64,000 nucleotides of DNA from JAJRXR01 sp041402005 (GCA_041402005.1 JAWKTB010000004.1:124001-188000), one strand, 5' to 3'; numbered from the stretch's first letter, positions 1-8,553 are shown. A program made the numbers and translations. Notes: generated from the sequence alone by a model not told the origin.

Positions 1-277
1 CGTCGGTGGTCGCCTGGGCGTCGCCGCTGATGTCGGAGTACTGGGTGAGCTGGTCGCCGACGGTGGTCTCGTCGGGGTAGAGGCCGCTGTGCTCGGCGCG
101 GAACATCTCGATGGCGTTACGGAGGGCGGCGAGGTCGGCCATGACGGCCGAGTTCGCCGTGCCGCGGCTGCGGCTCATCCGCGGGATCGCGATCGCCCCG
201 ATGATCCCCAGGATCACCACCACGATCACCAGTTCGATCAGGCTGAACGCTCGTCTCCCCCGCATTTGACTCATCAT
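1..277 (-). CDS. GspG/PilA-like prepilin, 3' end outside the window
   Basis: The N-terminus is a class III prepilin signal: a short basic leader, then A^FSLIELVIVVVILG, with Glu at position 5 of the mature protein and a hydrophobic helix of about 20 residues. This is the part that prepilin peptidase cleaves and that packs in the pilus core. The residue before the cleavage site is Ala instead of the usual Gly. The visible 92 residues continue into an alpha-helical region and a GspG-like GLYPDE segment. The start is the first of two adjacent ATG codons, with GAGGAG about 9 bases upstream. It is the last visible gene of the kinase-to-pilus operon. Downstream genes, probably including a secretin, lie off the window. 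GspG is favoured over PilA because of the T2SS-like company, but the rest of the protein is needed to decide. Confidence 0.85.
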   Translation of the reverse strand, partial: MMSQMRGRRAFSLIELVIVVVILGIIGAIAIPRMSRSRGTANSAVMADLAALRNAIEMFRAEHSGLYPDETTVGDQLTQYSDISGDAQATTD

Positions 278-444
278 CGCGACGTCTCCTCACGGGCGGG
301 ACCGCCCAGCTTCGCCGCCGACCCTGGCGACGCTTGTAGATTCGACCCGACAAGCCCCCCGCTTGAACACGCCGGGCGGGCCAGGCGGAAACGAGCCCCC
401 CTGTCCGTCACAACCTGCACGCCTCGACGCCCCGTCTGGGGGGG

Positions 445-976
445 TTACCGCTCGATTTCGAGTGTGAACGCGCCGCCCGGACCCTCGAGCTTCGCCGTCC
501 GGTCCGTCACGCTCACGAGCGTGTACACCCCGACCCGGTCGCCAGTCCGATAGGTGCGGTCGTTGATGACCGCGATCCCGCCGCGGCGCGTGGGCATGGC
601 GGCCGAGAGCCTGAACGCGGGGCGCGACTCGGGGGCGACCGGGATCTCGGTCCCCGTCTCGTCCACGAGGATGGGCGGGGGCGCCCAGGCGTCCGGCAGC
701 TTGAAGGCGTCGCCGGCCTCATCGCCCTCGACGCCCTTGTCGACGATCAGCTCCTGGATGCGTCGGGCGATCGCCGCCGCCGTCTCCCCGAGCCCGCCCT
801 GCTGCGTCCTGGCGGCGTCGGGCTGATTCGTCGAGGGCGCCGGCGCGGAGGCGATCGAGGTCGGGGCCGCCGCGGCCTCGCTGGGCTCGAGGAACCCGCG
901 GTCGGTCGACTACGAACGCGCCGCCCGCGATGACCGCGATGGCAAGAAAGATTTTCCGCTCGCGCGAGATCTCCAT
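445..976 (-). pseudogene. PilP/GspC-like inner-membrane protein, frameshifted
   Basis: The first frame gives MEISRERKIFLAIAVIAGG, a short cytoplasmic end and one membrane helix. A second frame then gives a low-complexity periplasmic linker and a compact C-terminal domain containing RGGIAVINDRTYRTGDRVG, which resembles the PilP/GspC homology domain that contacts the secretin. The frames join at 900-907, where GACC is repeated in tandem (GACCGACC on the coding strand). Removing one copy restores a continuous protein of about 175 residues. The gene sits right after PilM, PilN and PilO, the expected place for pilP. Either the gene is broken or the assembly has a 4-base error. ATG at 976 was chosen because an upstream in-frame start would overlap the end of the previous gene. 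Confidence 0.7.
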
Positions 977-992
977 ACTCACACGGAGCAAT

Positions 993-1595
993 TCACGCCG
1001 GGCGTCGTCCACCAATCGGCTCGGTCATTCTTGTGTCGCCCGCAGGATCCGCATACCAGACAAGATCGAATCCCGAACGGCCTGGGGCGCGCTCCTCGCC
1101 CGCCTGCCTCGAGCGTGAACGCCTTGGCATTTTCATGTCCGAGAACCGCTCGAGGAGCAGGTGCAGGAACCGCGCGCACTCGGGGTACCCCCCCACCCCT
1201 TCCATCCGGATCGGCATGGTCAGGAACATCCCCTCGCGGACGACCTCGGAGGGCTCCATCCGGTCGATCCGCAGCCCGCACTCGACCGCCAGAGTTGTCA
1301 GCCCGGTCAGACGCTCGTTCCGCAGCCCGACCCCGCTGAGCTGCCCGTGGCTGCTCTCCAAGCGTTCTCTCGCCGCGACCGTCGCCGCCCGCGTGTCCGA
1401 CAGAGACTGCTCGAGCTCTCTCAGGCGAGGCTCGGCCTCCGCCAGACGCCGAGTCGTCAGCTCGCGCTCCGCCTCGTGCGCCGACGACGGACGCGCCACC
1501 AGCAGCCACCCCGCGAGCGCGACCAGCGCGACCGCTCCCAAGCCGCCCACATGCACCGGCGCCAGCGGCCCCAGTTGATCCAAAGCCTTCCTCAT
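993..1595 (-). CDS. pilO: PilO/GspM-like pilus assembly protein
   Basis: A 200-residue bitopic membrane protein. It has a short cytoplasmic N-terminus, one membrane helix (about residues 15-35), a coiled-coil stretch rich in Glu, Arg and Leu (about 40-95), and a small ferredoxin-like periplasmic domain with GYPECARFLHLLLERF and the terminal FDLVWYA typical of PilO/GspM. It should pair with PilN and link the inner-membrane platform to PilP. Its start overlaps the pilN stop by 4 bases (ATGA). Residues about 155-165 read MPRRSRSR, where the family normally has a beta strand; the neighbouring frame reads AFTLEAGG there. Two compensating indels may therefore lie between about 1095 and 1150. Identity rests on architecture and gene order. 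Confidence 0.7.
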   Translation of the reverse strand: MRKALDQLGPLAPVHVGGLGAVALVALAGWLLVARPSSAHEAERELTTRRLAEAEPRLRELEQSLSDTRAATVAARERLESSHGQLSGVGLRNERLTGLTTLAVECGLRIDRMEPSEVVREGMFLTMPIRMEGVGGYPECARFLHLLLERFSDMKMPRRSRSRQAGEERAPGRSGFDLVWYADPAGDTRMTEPIGGRRPA

Positions 1596-2176
1596 GGCGT
1601 CGGCGCCTCCGCGAGATCCCCGCTGGCGAACACGCCCTCGACCTCGAACGCGATCCGCTCCCCGCCCTGCACGTTCACACGCTGCGTCTTGACCAGCGTC
1701 GTCTTCTCGAAGAGCCCCGACCGTTCCATGCCCAGCACGAGGGCGCCCTCGTGACCCTGCTCCCCGCTCAGACCGCTGAGCCTCAGAACCATGCGCCCGC
1801 CCGGGGTCGAGGAGACGCTGACGCGATCGAGCGCCACGTCGTCGCCCCGCAGGCGGTCGAGATACGCCAGCAACGCCCCCCAGTCCGGTCGAACTTGCAC
1901 GCGCTCGGCGGCGTGCATGCGGGTCATGACCGCGTCCAGCTCCTTCTGCGCCTGGGGCAGCTCCCGGTCCAACCCGCGCATCCTCGCCCGGACATCCTCG
2001 AGCCGCTGCGCGATCACGTCGTGCCCCGTCATCCCGGGCAGCGTGTCGCAGACCACCGCGACGCCCAACGCCACGAGACTGCCACCGACCGCGATCATCC
2101 AGCGGTGGATCCAGCGTCGCCTGGCGCGTGCGGCGAGTGTCTCGCGGGGAAGCAGATTGATCGTGGGAACGTGCAT
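1592..2176 (-). CDS. pilN: PilN-like pilus assembly protein
   Basis: The protein of 194 residues starts MHVPTINLLPRE. The INLLP motif in the short cytoplasmic tail of PilN is what binds the groove of PilM, so this start is well supported. A membrane helix follows (WMIAVGGSLVALGVAVV), then a coiled coil with repeated Leu, Gln and Glu, then a ferredoxin-like periplasmic domain with the family pattern DDVALDRVSVS. It begins 8 bases after the pilM stop and overlaps pilO by 4 bases, so the M-N-O block is translated as one unit. In T2SS terms, PilM plus PilN corresponds to GspL. Confidence 0.82.
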   Translation of the reverse strand: MHVPTINLLPRETLAARARRRWIHRWMIAVGGSLVALGVAVVCDTLPGMTGHDVIAQRLEDVRARMRGLDRELPQAQKELDAVMTRMHAAERVQVRPDWGALLAYLDRLRGDDVALDRVSVSSTPGGRMVLRLSGLSGEQGHEGALVLGMERSGLFEKTTLVKTQRVNVQGGERIAFEVEGVFASGDLAEAPTP

Positions 2177-2184
2177 CGTATTTC

Positions 2185-3204
2185 TCAGTCGAACCTTGCC
2201 GCCAGCCCCCACGCCACCGCCATCGATGGGTTCACGCCCCCGCCACCCGGGGCGGCCCACGCGCCGGTGTGCATCCCGCCGTCCTGCTCGATCACCGCGT
2301 CAAGACCGGGGATCGACGCCCCGGGTCCGGCGCACACCACGCGTCCCGAGGACCGGAGCCCGTAGTTGCGGACCGCGTACGAGACGGACACGCCCAGCTC
2401 CCCGCCGATCGTCTCGCCGAGGCGTGACACACAGGCACGTACCGTCGGCGCCAGCATCCCGCTCTCACCGGCGCCGCCGACGCTGAACAACGCGCGTTCG
2501 GCGACCCTGGCGTCGGTCATCAGCTCGCCCGCGATCTGGTCCCGCACACGCGTCAGATTGCACTCGGACAGCTCCCGTTCGTACAGAACCGCCCCGCCGC
2601 CCATGACCAGCACCCGCGACCGATCCCATCCGATCTCGACGATCGCGTCGAGCACGCCCGTGTCGGGCGAGAGCAGATGGGCGCACGCCCGGGCAAGCGC
2701 GAGCGAACGCAGGTCGATCGCCGCCACCTCCACACCCAGGGCGGCGAACCGCTCGTCCAGCCCGCGGGCGACCGTGTGCTCGCACGCGCAGGCCAGGACC
2801 GCGGCGCCCTTGCTCGGTCGCCCTGGCAGTGACCACCATGCCATCTCGAAGCCCCCCACCGGGAGGCGGTGCGCCCGGGCCAACTCCGCGCGCACGATCT
2901 CGTCAACGGCGCCCGGCGCGTCGACACGTGGGCACTCGACCACGCTGGACTTGGTGGATCCGCTCGGCGCCGCAAGGGCGACCTGGGCGCCGTGGAAGCC
3001 ACGCCGAGCCAGTGTGGCCCACGCCAACGCGAGCCAGTCCGCTCCATCACCCGACTCGCTTTCCGCCTCGGGCGAAATCGGCGGGGATGCGGCTCGGTGC
3101 ACGTGCACGCCCGCGTGATCGCGGACGAGCTGGACCGCGAACAGCTCACGCGCGCCGAAGTCCAGGCCGATCGGGGAAAACCTTCTTGCGACGCCGGCGC
3201 CCAT
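2185..3204 (-). CDS. pilM: PilM-like cytoplasmic ATPase-fold pilus assembly protein
   Basis: 339 residues with the actin/FtsA-like fold pattern of PilM: IGLDFGARELFAVQL near the N-terminus (phosphate 1 loop), a central DAIVEIGWDRSRVLVMGGG segment (phosphate 2 region), and a late VVCAGPGASIPGLD segment resembling the adenosine-binding loop. It has no signal peptide or membrane helix and should lie on the cytoplasmic face, bound to the N-terminal tail of PilN. The ATG overlaps the gspF stop in a TGATG, so translation is coupled. The reading frame stays open far upstream, but that part is an arginine-rich artefact in the wrong frame of gspF and was not used. Confidence 0.85.
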   Translation of the reverse strand: MGAGVARRFSPIGLDFGARELFAVQLVRDHAGVHVHRAASPPISPEAESESGDGADWLALAWATLARRGFHGAQVALAAPSGSTKSSVVECPRVDAPGAVDEIVRAELARAHRLPVGGFEMAWWSLPGRPSKGAAVLACACEHTVARGLDERFAALGVEVAAIDLRSLALARACAHLLSPDTGVLDAIVEIGWDRSRVLVMGGGAVLYERELSECNLTRVRDQIAGELMTDARVAERALFSVGGAGESGMLAPTVRACVSRLGETIGGELGVSVSYAVRNYGLRSSGRVVCAGPGASIPGLDAVIEQDGGMHTGAWAAPGGGGVNPSMAVAWGLAARFD

Positions 3205-4430
3205 CACCCAGCCTTTCCGGCGGACGCCGTCAGATCGAACAGGGGGAGGAACATGCTCACCGCGACGAACCCGACCACGAGCCCCAGCGCGATCATGATG
3301 ATCGGCTCGAGAAGCGTGCCGAGCGACTTCAGGGTCGTCTGGTTCTCTTCGTCCATGTAGTCGGCGAGGCTGGAGAGCACGACCGCGAGCTTGCCCGACT
3401 GCTCGCCGTTGCGGATCGCCTCGCACGTCGACGCCGGGATCAGGCCCGAGCGGCTGAACGCGTCGCTGACGGACTCGCCCCGCGTGACGGCCTCCTCGGC
3501 GTGCTCCATCACCGCCGCGTAATGCCTGTTCCCGACCGAGTCGCGCGTCAGGGCCAAGGCCTCCATCATGGGCACGCGGCTGTCGAGCAGCGTCCCGAGC
3601 AGACGCAGGATCCTCGCGACGCACAGCGAGCGCGTCACCCGCCCGAACTGGGGCATGCGGATCATCACGCTGTCGAGCGCCCGTTTCCCGCTCGACGTAC
3701 GCACGTAGAGCGCCAGCCCGATCACCCCGACGATCATCCCGGGCACGATCGCCCACCAGTACGACCGGACGAAGTCGCTGAAGGCCATGAGCATCTTCGT
3801 CGAGGCCGGGAGCGGGGCGTTGAGCGTCTCGAACAGGCCCTCGAACCTTGGGAGCACGACCGAGATCATCACCGTGAGCACCACGGCGCAGACGGTCAGC
3901 AGCAGGGCCGGGTAGATCAAGGCGCCGACGACGTGGCTGCGTGCCGCCATCTGGCGGCGCGTCAGCGTCGCGAGGCGCATGAGCATCTCGTCGAGGCGTC
4001 CGCTCGACTCGCCCGCCGCGATCAGGCTCCGGAAGACCGCGTCGAACACATCGGGCCTCGTCTCGAGCGCGTCGGCGAACGTCGAACCCCCCTCGATCCG
4101 CTCGCGCACGTCGTGGAGCACGCCCTTCCACTTCTGGTCGTCCGACTGACGCTCGACCGCGGCCAGCGCGTCGACGACCGGGGTCCCGGTCGTGACCAGC
4201 ACCGACAGCTCGCGGGCCATCATCGCCAACTGCTTCCGCTTGGCGCCGCCGCCGGAGGTTCTCTGACGCTTCCCGCGTTCCGCCGGTTCTCCGCCCGACG
4301 CCGGCGTAACACCCACGACGAACAGGCCCTTGCGCCGCAGGCGTTCGACGGCGTCGTCGTGCTCCGAGGCGTCGATGACGCCCTTGGCCTCGTTCCCGAC
4401 GTTGTCGTAGGCGCGGTATTCGAACTTCAT
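3204..4430 (-). CDS. gspF: Type II secretion/pilus inner-membrane platform protein GspF/PilC
   Basis: 408 residues, the normal family length. There are two copies of the T2SSF domain, each a helical cytoplasmic bundle: residues about 70-190 (ARELSVLVTTGTPVVDAL, GESSGRLDEML) and about 270-395 (CVARILRLLGTLLDSRVP, GEQSGKLAVVL). Membrane helices follow each (ALIYPALLLTVCAVVLTVM; IIMIALGLVVGFVAVSMFL). It sits at the centre of the platform and couples the ATPase to pilin extraction. The start overlaps the ATPase stop by 4 bases (ATGA) and the stop overlaps pilM, so the whole block is translationally coupled. A second gspF lies at 39347-40630. Confidence 0.95.
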   Translation of the reverse strand: MKFEYRAYDNVGNEAKGVIDASEHDDAVERLRRKGLFVVGVTPASGGEPAERGKRQRTSGGGAKRKQLAMMARELSVLVTTGTPVVDALAAVERQSDDQKWKGVLHDVRERIEGGSTFADALETRPDVFDAVFRSLIAAGESSGRLDEMLMRLATLTRRQMAARSHVVGALIYPALLLTVCAVVLTVMISVVLPRFEGLFETLNAPLPASTKMLMAFSDFVRSYWWAIVPGMIVGVIGLALYVRTSSGKRALDSVMIRMPQFGRVTRSLCVARILRLLGTLLDSRVPMMEALALTRDSVGNRHYAAVMEHAEEAVTRGESVSDAFSRSGLIPASTCEAIRNGEQSGKLAVVLSSLADYMDEENQTTLKSLGTLLEPIIMIALGLVVGFVAVSMFLPLFDLTASAGKAG

Positions 4431-6253
4431 GCCGCCGCCCTTTCTTCAAGCCTCAACGCCTGCTCGCTCGCCGTGCCGTCGCTGCTGTCGTCGATGTGCG
4501 TGACCCGCAGCACTTCCTCGAGGCTCGTCCGTCCCTCGAGCGCGTACGAGACGCCCTCCTCGCGCAGCGATCGCACGCCCTTCTTCTGGAGCTCGGCCCG
4601 GATCTCGTGGCTGGCGCGACCCGCGTAGATCATCCGCCGGATGTCCGAGTCGACCTCCATCACCTCGTAGATCGCGAACCGACCCTGGAAGCCTGTGTCG
4701 TGGCACGTCTGGCACCCGCCACCCTTGCGGAAGGCGCGCGAGCCCATGTGCGACAGGCCGGCGTCCTCGAGGACCTCGGCGCTGGGGTGGTACTTGGTCG
4801 CGCACGCCGGGCAGACCGAACGGGCCAGCCGCTGGGCGACCGCGCCGTTGAGCGCCGCCGAGATCAGGTACGACTCGACGTGCATGTCGCGCAGGCGTTC
4901 GACGGCGCCTGGCGAGTCGTTCGTGTGCAAGGTGGCCAACACGACGTGCCCGGTCAAGGCGGCCTGCACCGCGACGTGGGCCGTCTCCTCGTCGCGGATC
5001 TCGCCGATCATCACAACGTCCGGGTCCTGACGCAGGATGGACCGGAGCGTCCGGGCGAAGCCCAGGCCGATCTGCTCGTTGACCTGGATCTGGTTGACGA
5101 GGTCGAGCTGGTACTCGACCGGATCCTCGACGGTTACGATGTTCAGCTCCGGGCTGCGCAGCAGGTCGAGGGCGGAGTAGAGCGTGGTCGTCTTGCCCGA
5201 GCCGGTCGGGCCCGTGACCAGGACGAGGCCGTAGGGACGCTTGAGGATGCGCTGAAAGGTCTCGAGCGACTCGGTGCGGAATCCGAGGTCCTCCATCTTC
5301 ACGCGGAGGTTCGCCTTGTCGAGGATGCGGATGACCAGCTTCTCGCCCAGCAGCGTCGGGATCGAGCTGACGCGCAGGTCGATCTCCCGTCCCTCGGCGA
5401 CGATGCGGACGCGACCCTCCTGGGGCAGCCGCTTCTCGGCGATGTCCATCTTCCCGATGATCTTGATGCGGCTGACGATCGCTGAGTGCATGCCCGGCGG
5501 GGGCTTCATCAGGTCGCGCAAGGCCCCGTCGATCCGGTAGCGGATCCGCGTCCCCTTCTTGTTGGGCTCGAGGTGGATGTCGCTCGCGCCGTCCTTCACC
5601 GCGGTCAGCAGTGCGACATTCACCAGGTTTACGATCGGCGAGCCCGCGACCATCTGATCGAGGTCCGTCGTCGGCTCGTCGTCCACCGACTCGCGCTCGA
5701 TGACCTCGACGTCGGACTCCGCCAAGCTCGTCAGGAACGCGTCCACGTCCACGTTCCCGCCCGCGTACTTCTTGATGAACTCGTGGATGTTCGCCTTGAG
5801 CGCGAGGACCGGGCGGATCTTGCACCCCGTCAGCGAACGCAGGCGGTCGATGGTCGGCAGCGACTGGGGCTCGGCCATCGCGACCGTCATCTCGCCGTGC
5901 ACCCTGAACAGGGGCAGGGCCTTGAGTCGCTCGGCCTCCTCCTCACCAAGCTCGGCCAGGAGCGCCGGGTCTACGAGCCCGTGGCGGATCTGCACGCCCC
6001 GAACGCCCAGCGAGCGGGCCAGGGCGCGGACGAGCGTCGCGTTCGTGATCGCGCCCTGCTCGACGAGGACCTCGCCGAGCATCATGCCGGCGCCCTTCTG
6101 GGCCGCCAGCGCCTTGGACACCTGCTCGGGGGTGACGACGCCCTCCTGCACGAGGATCTCGCCCACGCGCATGAGCTTCCGCCCGCCCGAGGGCTCGGTC
6201 GGAGTTCCCGCCGTGCCCGGCGCGGTCGCCTCTGGCCCGTGCGGCTCGCTCAC
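4427..6253 (-). CDS. gspE: GspE/PilB-type secretion ATPase (cluster 1)
   Basis: 608 residues. An N-terminal MshEN/T2SSE-N domain (about 25-160) is followed by the N2 PAS-like domain with ASDIHLEP and RYRIDG, then the RecA-like motor with Walker A GPTGSGKTTTLYSAL (about residue 346), the Asp box, Walker B MIGEIRDEETA and His box. A tetracysteine zinc module, CPAC and CQTC, lies near residues 478-515. It hydrolyses ATP to drive pilin or pseudopilin assembly through GspF. The MshEN-like N-terminus can bind cyclic di-GMP in relatives; whether this one does cannot be read from the sequence. The start overlaps the STAS gene stop by 4 bases, which ties ATPase translation to that regulator. Confidence 0.95.
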   Translation of the reverse strand: MSEPHGPEATAPGTAGTPTEPSGGRKLMRVGEILVQEGVVTPEQVSKALAAQKGAGMMLGEVLVEQGAITNATLVRALARSLGVRGVQIRHGLVDPALLAELGEEEAERLKALPLFRVHGEMTVAMAEPQSLPTIDRLRSLTGCKIRPVLALKANIHEFIKKYAGGNVDVDAFLTSLAESDVEVIERESVDDEPTTDLDQMVAGSPIVNLVNVALLTAVKDGASDIHLEPNKKGTRIRYRIDGALRDLMKPPPGMHSAIVSRIKIIGKMDIAEKRLPQEGRVRIVAEGREIDLRVSSIPTLLGEKLVIRILDKANLRVKMEDLGFRTESLETFQRILKRPYGLVLVTGPTGSGKTTTLYSALDLLRSPELNIVTVEDPVEYQLDLVNQIQVNEQIGLGFARTLRSILRQDPDVVMIGEIRDEETAHVAVQAALTGHVVLATLHTNDSPGAVERLRDMHVESYLISAALNGAVAQRLARSVCPACATKYHPSAEVLEDAGLSHMGSRAFRKGGGCQTCHDTGFQGRFAIYEVMEVDSDIRRMIYAGRASHEIRAELQKKGVRSLREEGVSYALEGRTSLEEVLRVTHIDDSSDGTASEQALRLEERAAA

Positions 6254-6585
6254 AGGAAGCTCCTCACCGCGACGCCGACCTCCTCGTAGTGCTCGAACGC
6301 CGAGGACAGATCGGTCAGGTCGAAGATCTCGCGCAGCGTCTCGGTCTCACCGCACAGCTTGAGGGCGAGCCCCGAGTTGGACATCTGCGTGGCGATGTCG
6401 TAGAGCGTCTCGAGGCCCGTCGAGTCGACGAAGGGGATGTCGGAGGCGTCGATCACGAAGCGCCCGAGGGTCTTGTGGAAGGTCTCGAGGGCGCGGGCGC
6501 GGAGGACAGGCGCCTCCTCGGCGCCGAGGATCCCGCGCGGCCTCAGCACGGTCACCGCCCCCTGCTTTGACTCCTCGATCTGCAC
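6250..6585 (-). CDS. STAS-domain protein (anti-sigma-factor antagonist type)
   Basis: 111 residues forming a single STAS domain. It has the phospho-acceptor region FVDSTGLETLYD, in which the Ser of DSTG is the residue phosphorylated in SpoIIAA/RsbV-type proteins. The start is GTG with a strong AGGAGGAGG 5-6 bases upstream, part of which is formed by the stop codon of the histidine kinase gene. No anti-sigma kinase gene is visible next to it, so the partner is unknown. It is wedged between a sensor kinase and the pilus ATPase with a 4-base overlap into the ATPase, which suggests a partner-switch control of pilus or secretion activity (inference). Confidence 0.88.
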   Translation of the reverse strand: MQIEESKQGAVTVLRPRGILGAEEAPVLRARALETFHKTLGRFVIDASDIPFVDSTGLETLYDIATQMSNSGLALKLCGETETLREIFDLTDLSSAFEHYEEVGVAVRSFL

Positions 6586-6596
6586 GCGACCTCCTC

Positions 6597-8081
6597 CTAC
6601 GCCGCCGCCGGCCTGGCGGGCAGCGAGAGCGTGAACGTGCTGCCCTCATCGATCTCGGAGTCGAGCGTGATGTCCCCGCCGTGCAGGCGGATCACGTCAC
6701 GCGCAAGCGACAGCCCGATCCCCGACCCGGTGATGTCCTTGATCCGCCCGTCCTTCGCCCTGTAGAACTTCTCGAAGACGCGGGGACGGTCCTCCTCCGC
6801 GATCCCGATCCCCGTGTCCACCACGTCGATCCGGAACCGCTCGGGCTCCTCGACCGCACGCAACGTCACGCTCCCACCCTTTGGCGTGTACTTGAGCGCG
6901 TTGCCAACCAGGTTGTGCAGCGCCATCGCGATCTTGTCGCGATCGCCCTGGAGCACCGGCAGCTTGGGCGGCAGGTCGAAGGTGAGCGTGATCTCCTTCT
7001 CCGTCGCCTGGGCGCCGTAGTCGTGACGCAGCTCCTCGAGCAGGGCGTCCATGCGGACGTCGGACTCGCGGAGCGAGATGGAGCCGGCCTCGATCTCGGA
7101 GGCCGAGAGCATGTCCCCGACGATCCGGTCCAGACGCCGGACCTCGGTCGAGATGACGTTGAGGGAGCGGGCGATGACCTGCTCGTCGCCGTTGGCGTCC
7201 TGGGCCTCCTCGACGTACAGGCGGATGTTGGTCAGGGGCGTGCGCAGCTCGTGCGTCGCGTTGGCGACGAAGGCGTTGCGAGACTTGTCCGCCACGCGCT
7301 GCTGGGTGACGTCCTCGATGACGACGAGCGCGACCGCGCCCGGCGCCTGGGGGGTGGGTCGGATCGTCAGACGCAGCACGCCCGCGGCCTCGCCTCCCTC
7401 CTCGCCGCCCAAGCGGTCGATCTCGATGGAGACGCGTCGACGCGAACGCCCGGCGACGACGTCCCCGATCGCCTCGATCGCCTCGGGCGTGGGCACCAGT
7501 TCGTCGAGCCTCGAGCCCACGAGCGTCTCCCGGGGCGTCTGGAGCAGCACGCCGGCGGCGCCATTGGCGTACGTCACACGCCCGTCCTCGCCCAGCAGCG
7601 TCAGCCCGAGCCAGAGCGAATCGCACACGAAGCCGAAGCCGTCCGCCGCGCCAGCACCCGCTTCCAACGCCTCGCCCACGCGCTCGTCGAGACGACGATC
7701 GCGGAGGGACTGGAGCTCCTCGATGAGCATGTTCCACGCGGCGCTCTCCGGGCAGGCCTCGCCGTCGATCAGCAGGTCCTCGCGCGAGACGCGTCCCTCC
7801 GGGACACCGGCAAGCGCCGCCCGGATCGCCTCGGCCGACCGCGCCGCGGTGACCGTCCGCAGGAACATGACCGCGACGACGATCAGGGCGCCCAGCGCGA
7901 GGCTGGCGTGCCATTCCACGGAATCCACCGCGGGCACGAACTTCTCGAGTCCCTCCCCGGCGACGCTCGCGAGGATCCCGCCGGCGGCCACCAGCCCAAG
8001 CATGAAGAGGCGTCGGGAGAACGCCGCCGGCTTTGGAATCCGTAGGGCGCCCGTCCCCGACTTGGTCGTTCCGTGTGCCAC
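6597..8081 (-). CDS. Membrane-bound PAS sensor histidine kinase
   Basis: Two membrane helices (RLFMLGLVAAGGILASVAG and ASLALGALIVVAVMFLRTV) are followed by a PAS domain (GLTLLGEDGRVTYANGAAG). The dimerisation/phosphoacceptor helix has the H-box NATHELRTPLTN (His near residue 275). The HATPase_c domain has the N-box ALHNLVGNALKYTPKGG, G1 DTGIGIAEED, F-box FEKFYR and G2 GSGIGLSLA. It autophosphorylates on His and should pass phosphate to a response regulator, but none is encoded nearby. The GTG start was chosen because GAGGAG lies 5 bases upstream; a further in-frame start 96 bases upstream lacks such a site. It is the first gene of the operon that continues into STAS and the pilus platform. 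Confidence 0.9.
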   Translation of the reverse strand: MAHGTTKSGTGALRIPKPAAFSRRLFMLGLVAAGGILASVAGEGLEKFVPAVDSVEWHASLALGALIVVAVMFLRTVTAARSAEAIRAALAGVPEGRVSREDLLIDGEACPESAAWNMLIEELQSLRDRRLDERVGEALEAGAGAADGFGFVCDSLWLGLTLLGEDGRVTYANGAAGVLLQTPRETLVGSRLDELVPTPEAIEAIGDVVAGRSRRRVSIEIDRLGGEEGGEAAGVLRLTIRPTPQAPGAVALVVIEDVTQQRVADKSRNAFVANATHELRTPLTNIRLYVEEAQDANGDEQVIARSLNVISTEVRRLDRIVGDMLSASEIEAGSISLRESDVRMDALLEELRHDYGAQATEKEITLTFDLPPKLPVLQGDRDKIAMALHNLVGNALKYTPKGGSVTLRAVEEPERFRIDVVDTGIGIAEEDRPRVFEKFYRAKDGRIKDITGSGIGLSLARDVIRLHGGDITLDSEIDEGSTFTLSLPARPAAA

Positions 8082-8553
8082 CGGCTCTCCTCGCTGGTCG
8101 ATTCCGAGTGAGTTCGCCCAATCGCTATCGACCCGAGGCGTCGCCGGCTGAACCCCCGCCGACCCGCTCGTGCCCACCCGATTCCGTCCGGGAATGTGCA
8201 GGGCGGCTAGGCCCGAGAACTGGGGGGATATAGGGCGGTTTCCCCAGTTCTCGCCCCCTGACGCGAGGCAACCGGGGCGCGAATCCTGCGAATATGCTCA
8301 CGTGCCAGCCGCCCGATTCCGGGCGGTGGACGTATGTCTCTGACCGATCGGCGAGAGCGGTGATGGGTCCGCGTGTTATTGAGCGGCGCCCAGCCATGGC
8401 CCGAATCCGCTGGGGATTCGCCCAAACCGCGATATCGTCAATCGGGGCATGGTTTTCTCGCGCCGGTCGGAGACCGGTGCTCAGGGACCGGCGACGCCTC
8501 CGTTGCCGGCTGGGTCTTGTGGGCTCCTCGCCCATTTCCGCTCAAGGAAAGGC
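8082..8553. promoter_or_regulatory. Divergent intergenic region between kinase operon and metzincin gene
   Basis: 472 bases between two diverging genes, so it must hold promoters for both the kinase/pilus operon and the secreted protease. No coding frame with a credible product was found. The only clear structure is the 12-bp inverted repeat listed separately. No convincing -35/-10 pair could be assigned by eye in this GC-rich stretch. Confidence 0.6.
8214..8253. repeat. Perfect 12-bp inverted repeat (CGAGAACTGGGG / CCCCAGTTCTCG)
   Basis: The arms are 8214-8225 and 8242-8253, separated by 16 bases that include an AT-rich GATATA. There is no T-tract after either arm, so it is not a typical terminator. 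Its position between divergent genes suits an operator or a hairpin in the kinase operon leader. Confidence 0.7.

Noticed and set aside
900..907. Programmed ribosomal frameshift in the PilP-like gene
   Set aside because: There is no slippery heptamer and no obvious downstream pseudoknot; a 4-base duplication explains the shift more simply.
3205..4449. N-terminal extension of PilM by about 415 residues
   Set aside because: It lies in the wrong frame of gspF, is Arg-rich, and the true PilM start is set by the TGATG overlap and the IGLDFG motif.
2829..4628. Plus-strand open frame of about 600 codons across the gspF/pilM region
   Set aside because: Low-complexity Arg/His-rich product opposite well-supported genes; no ribosome site or family match.
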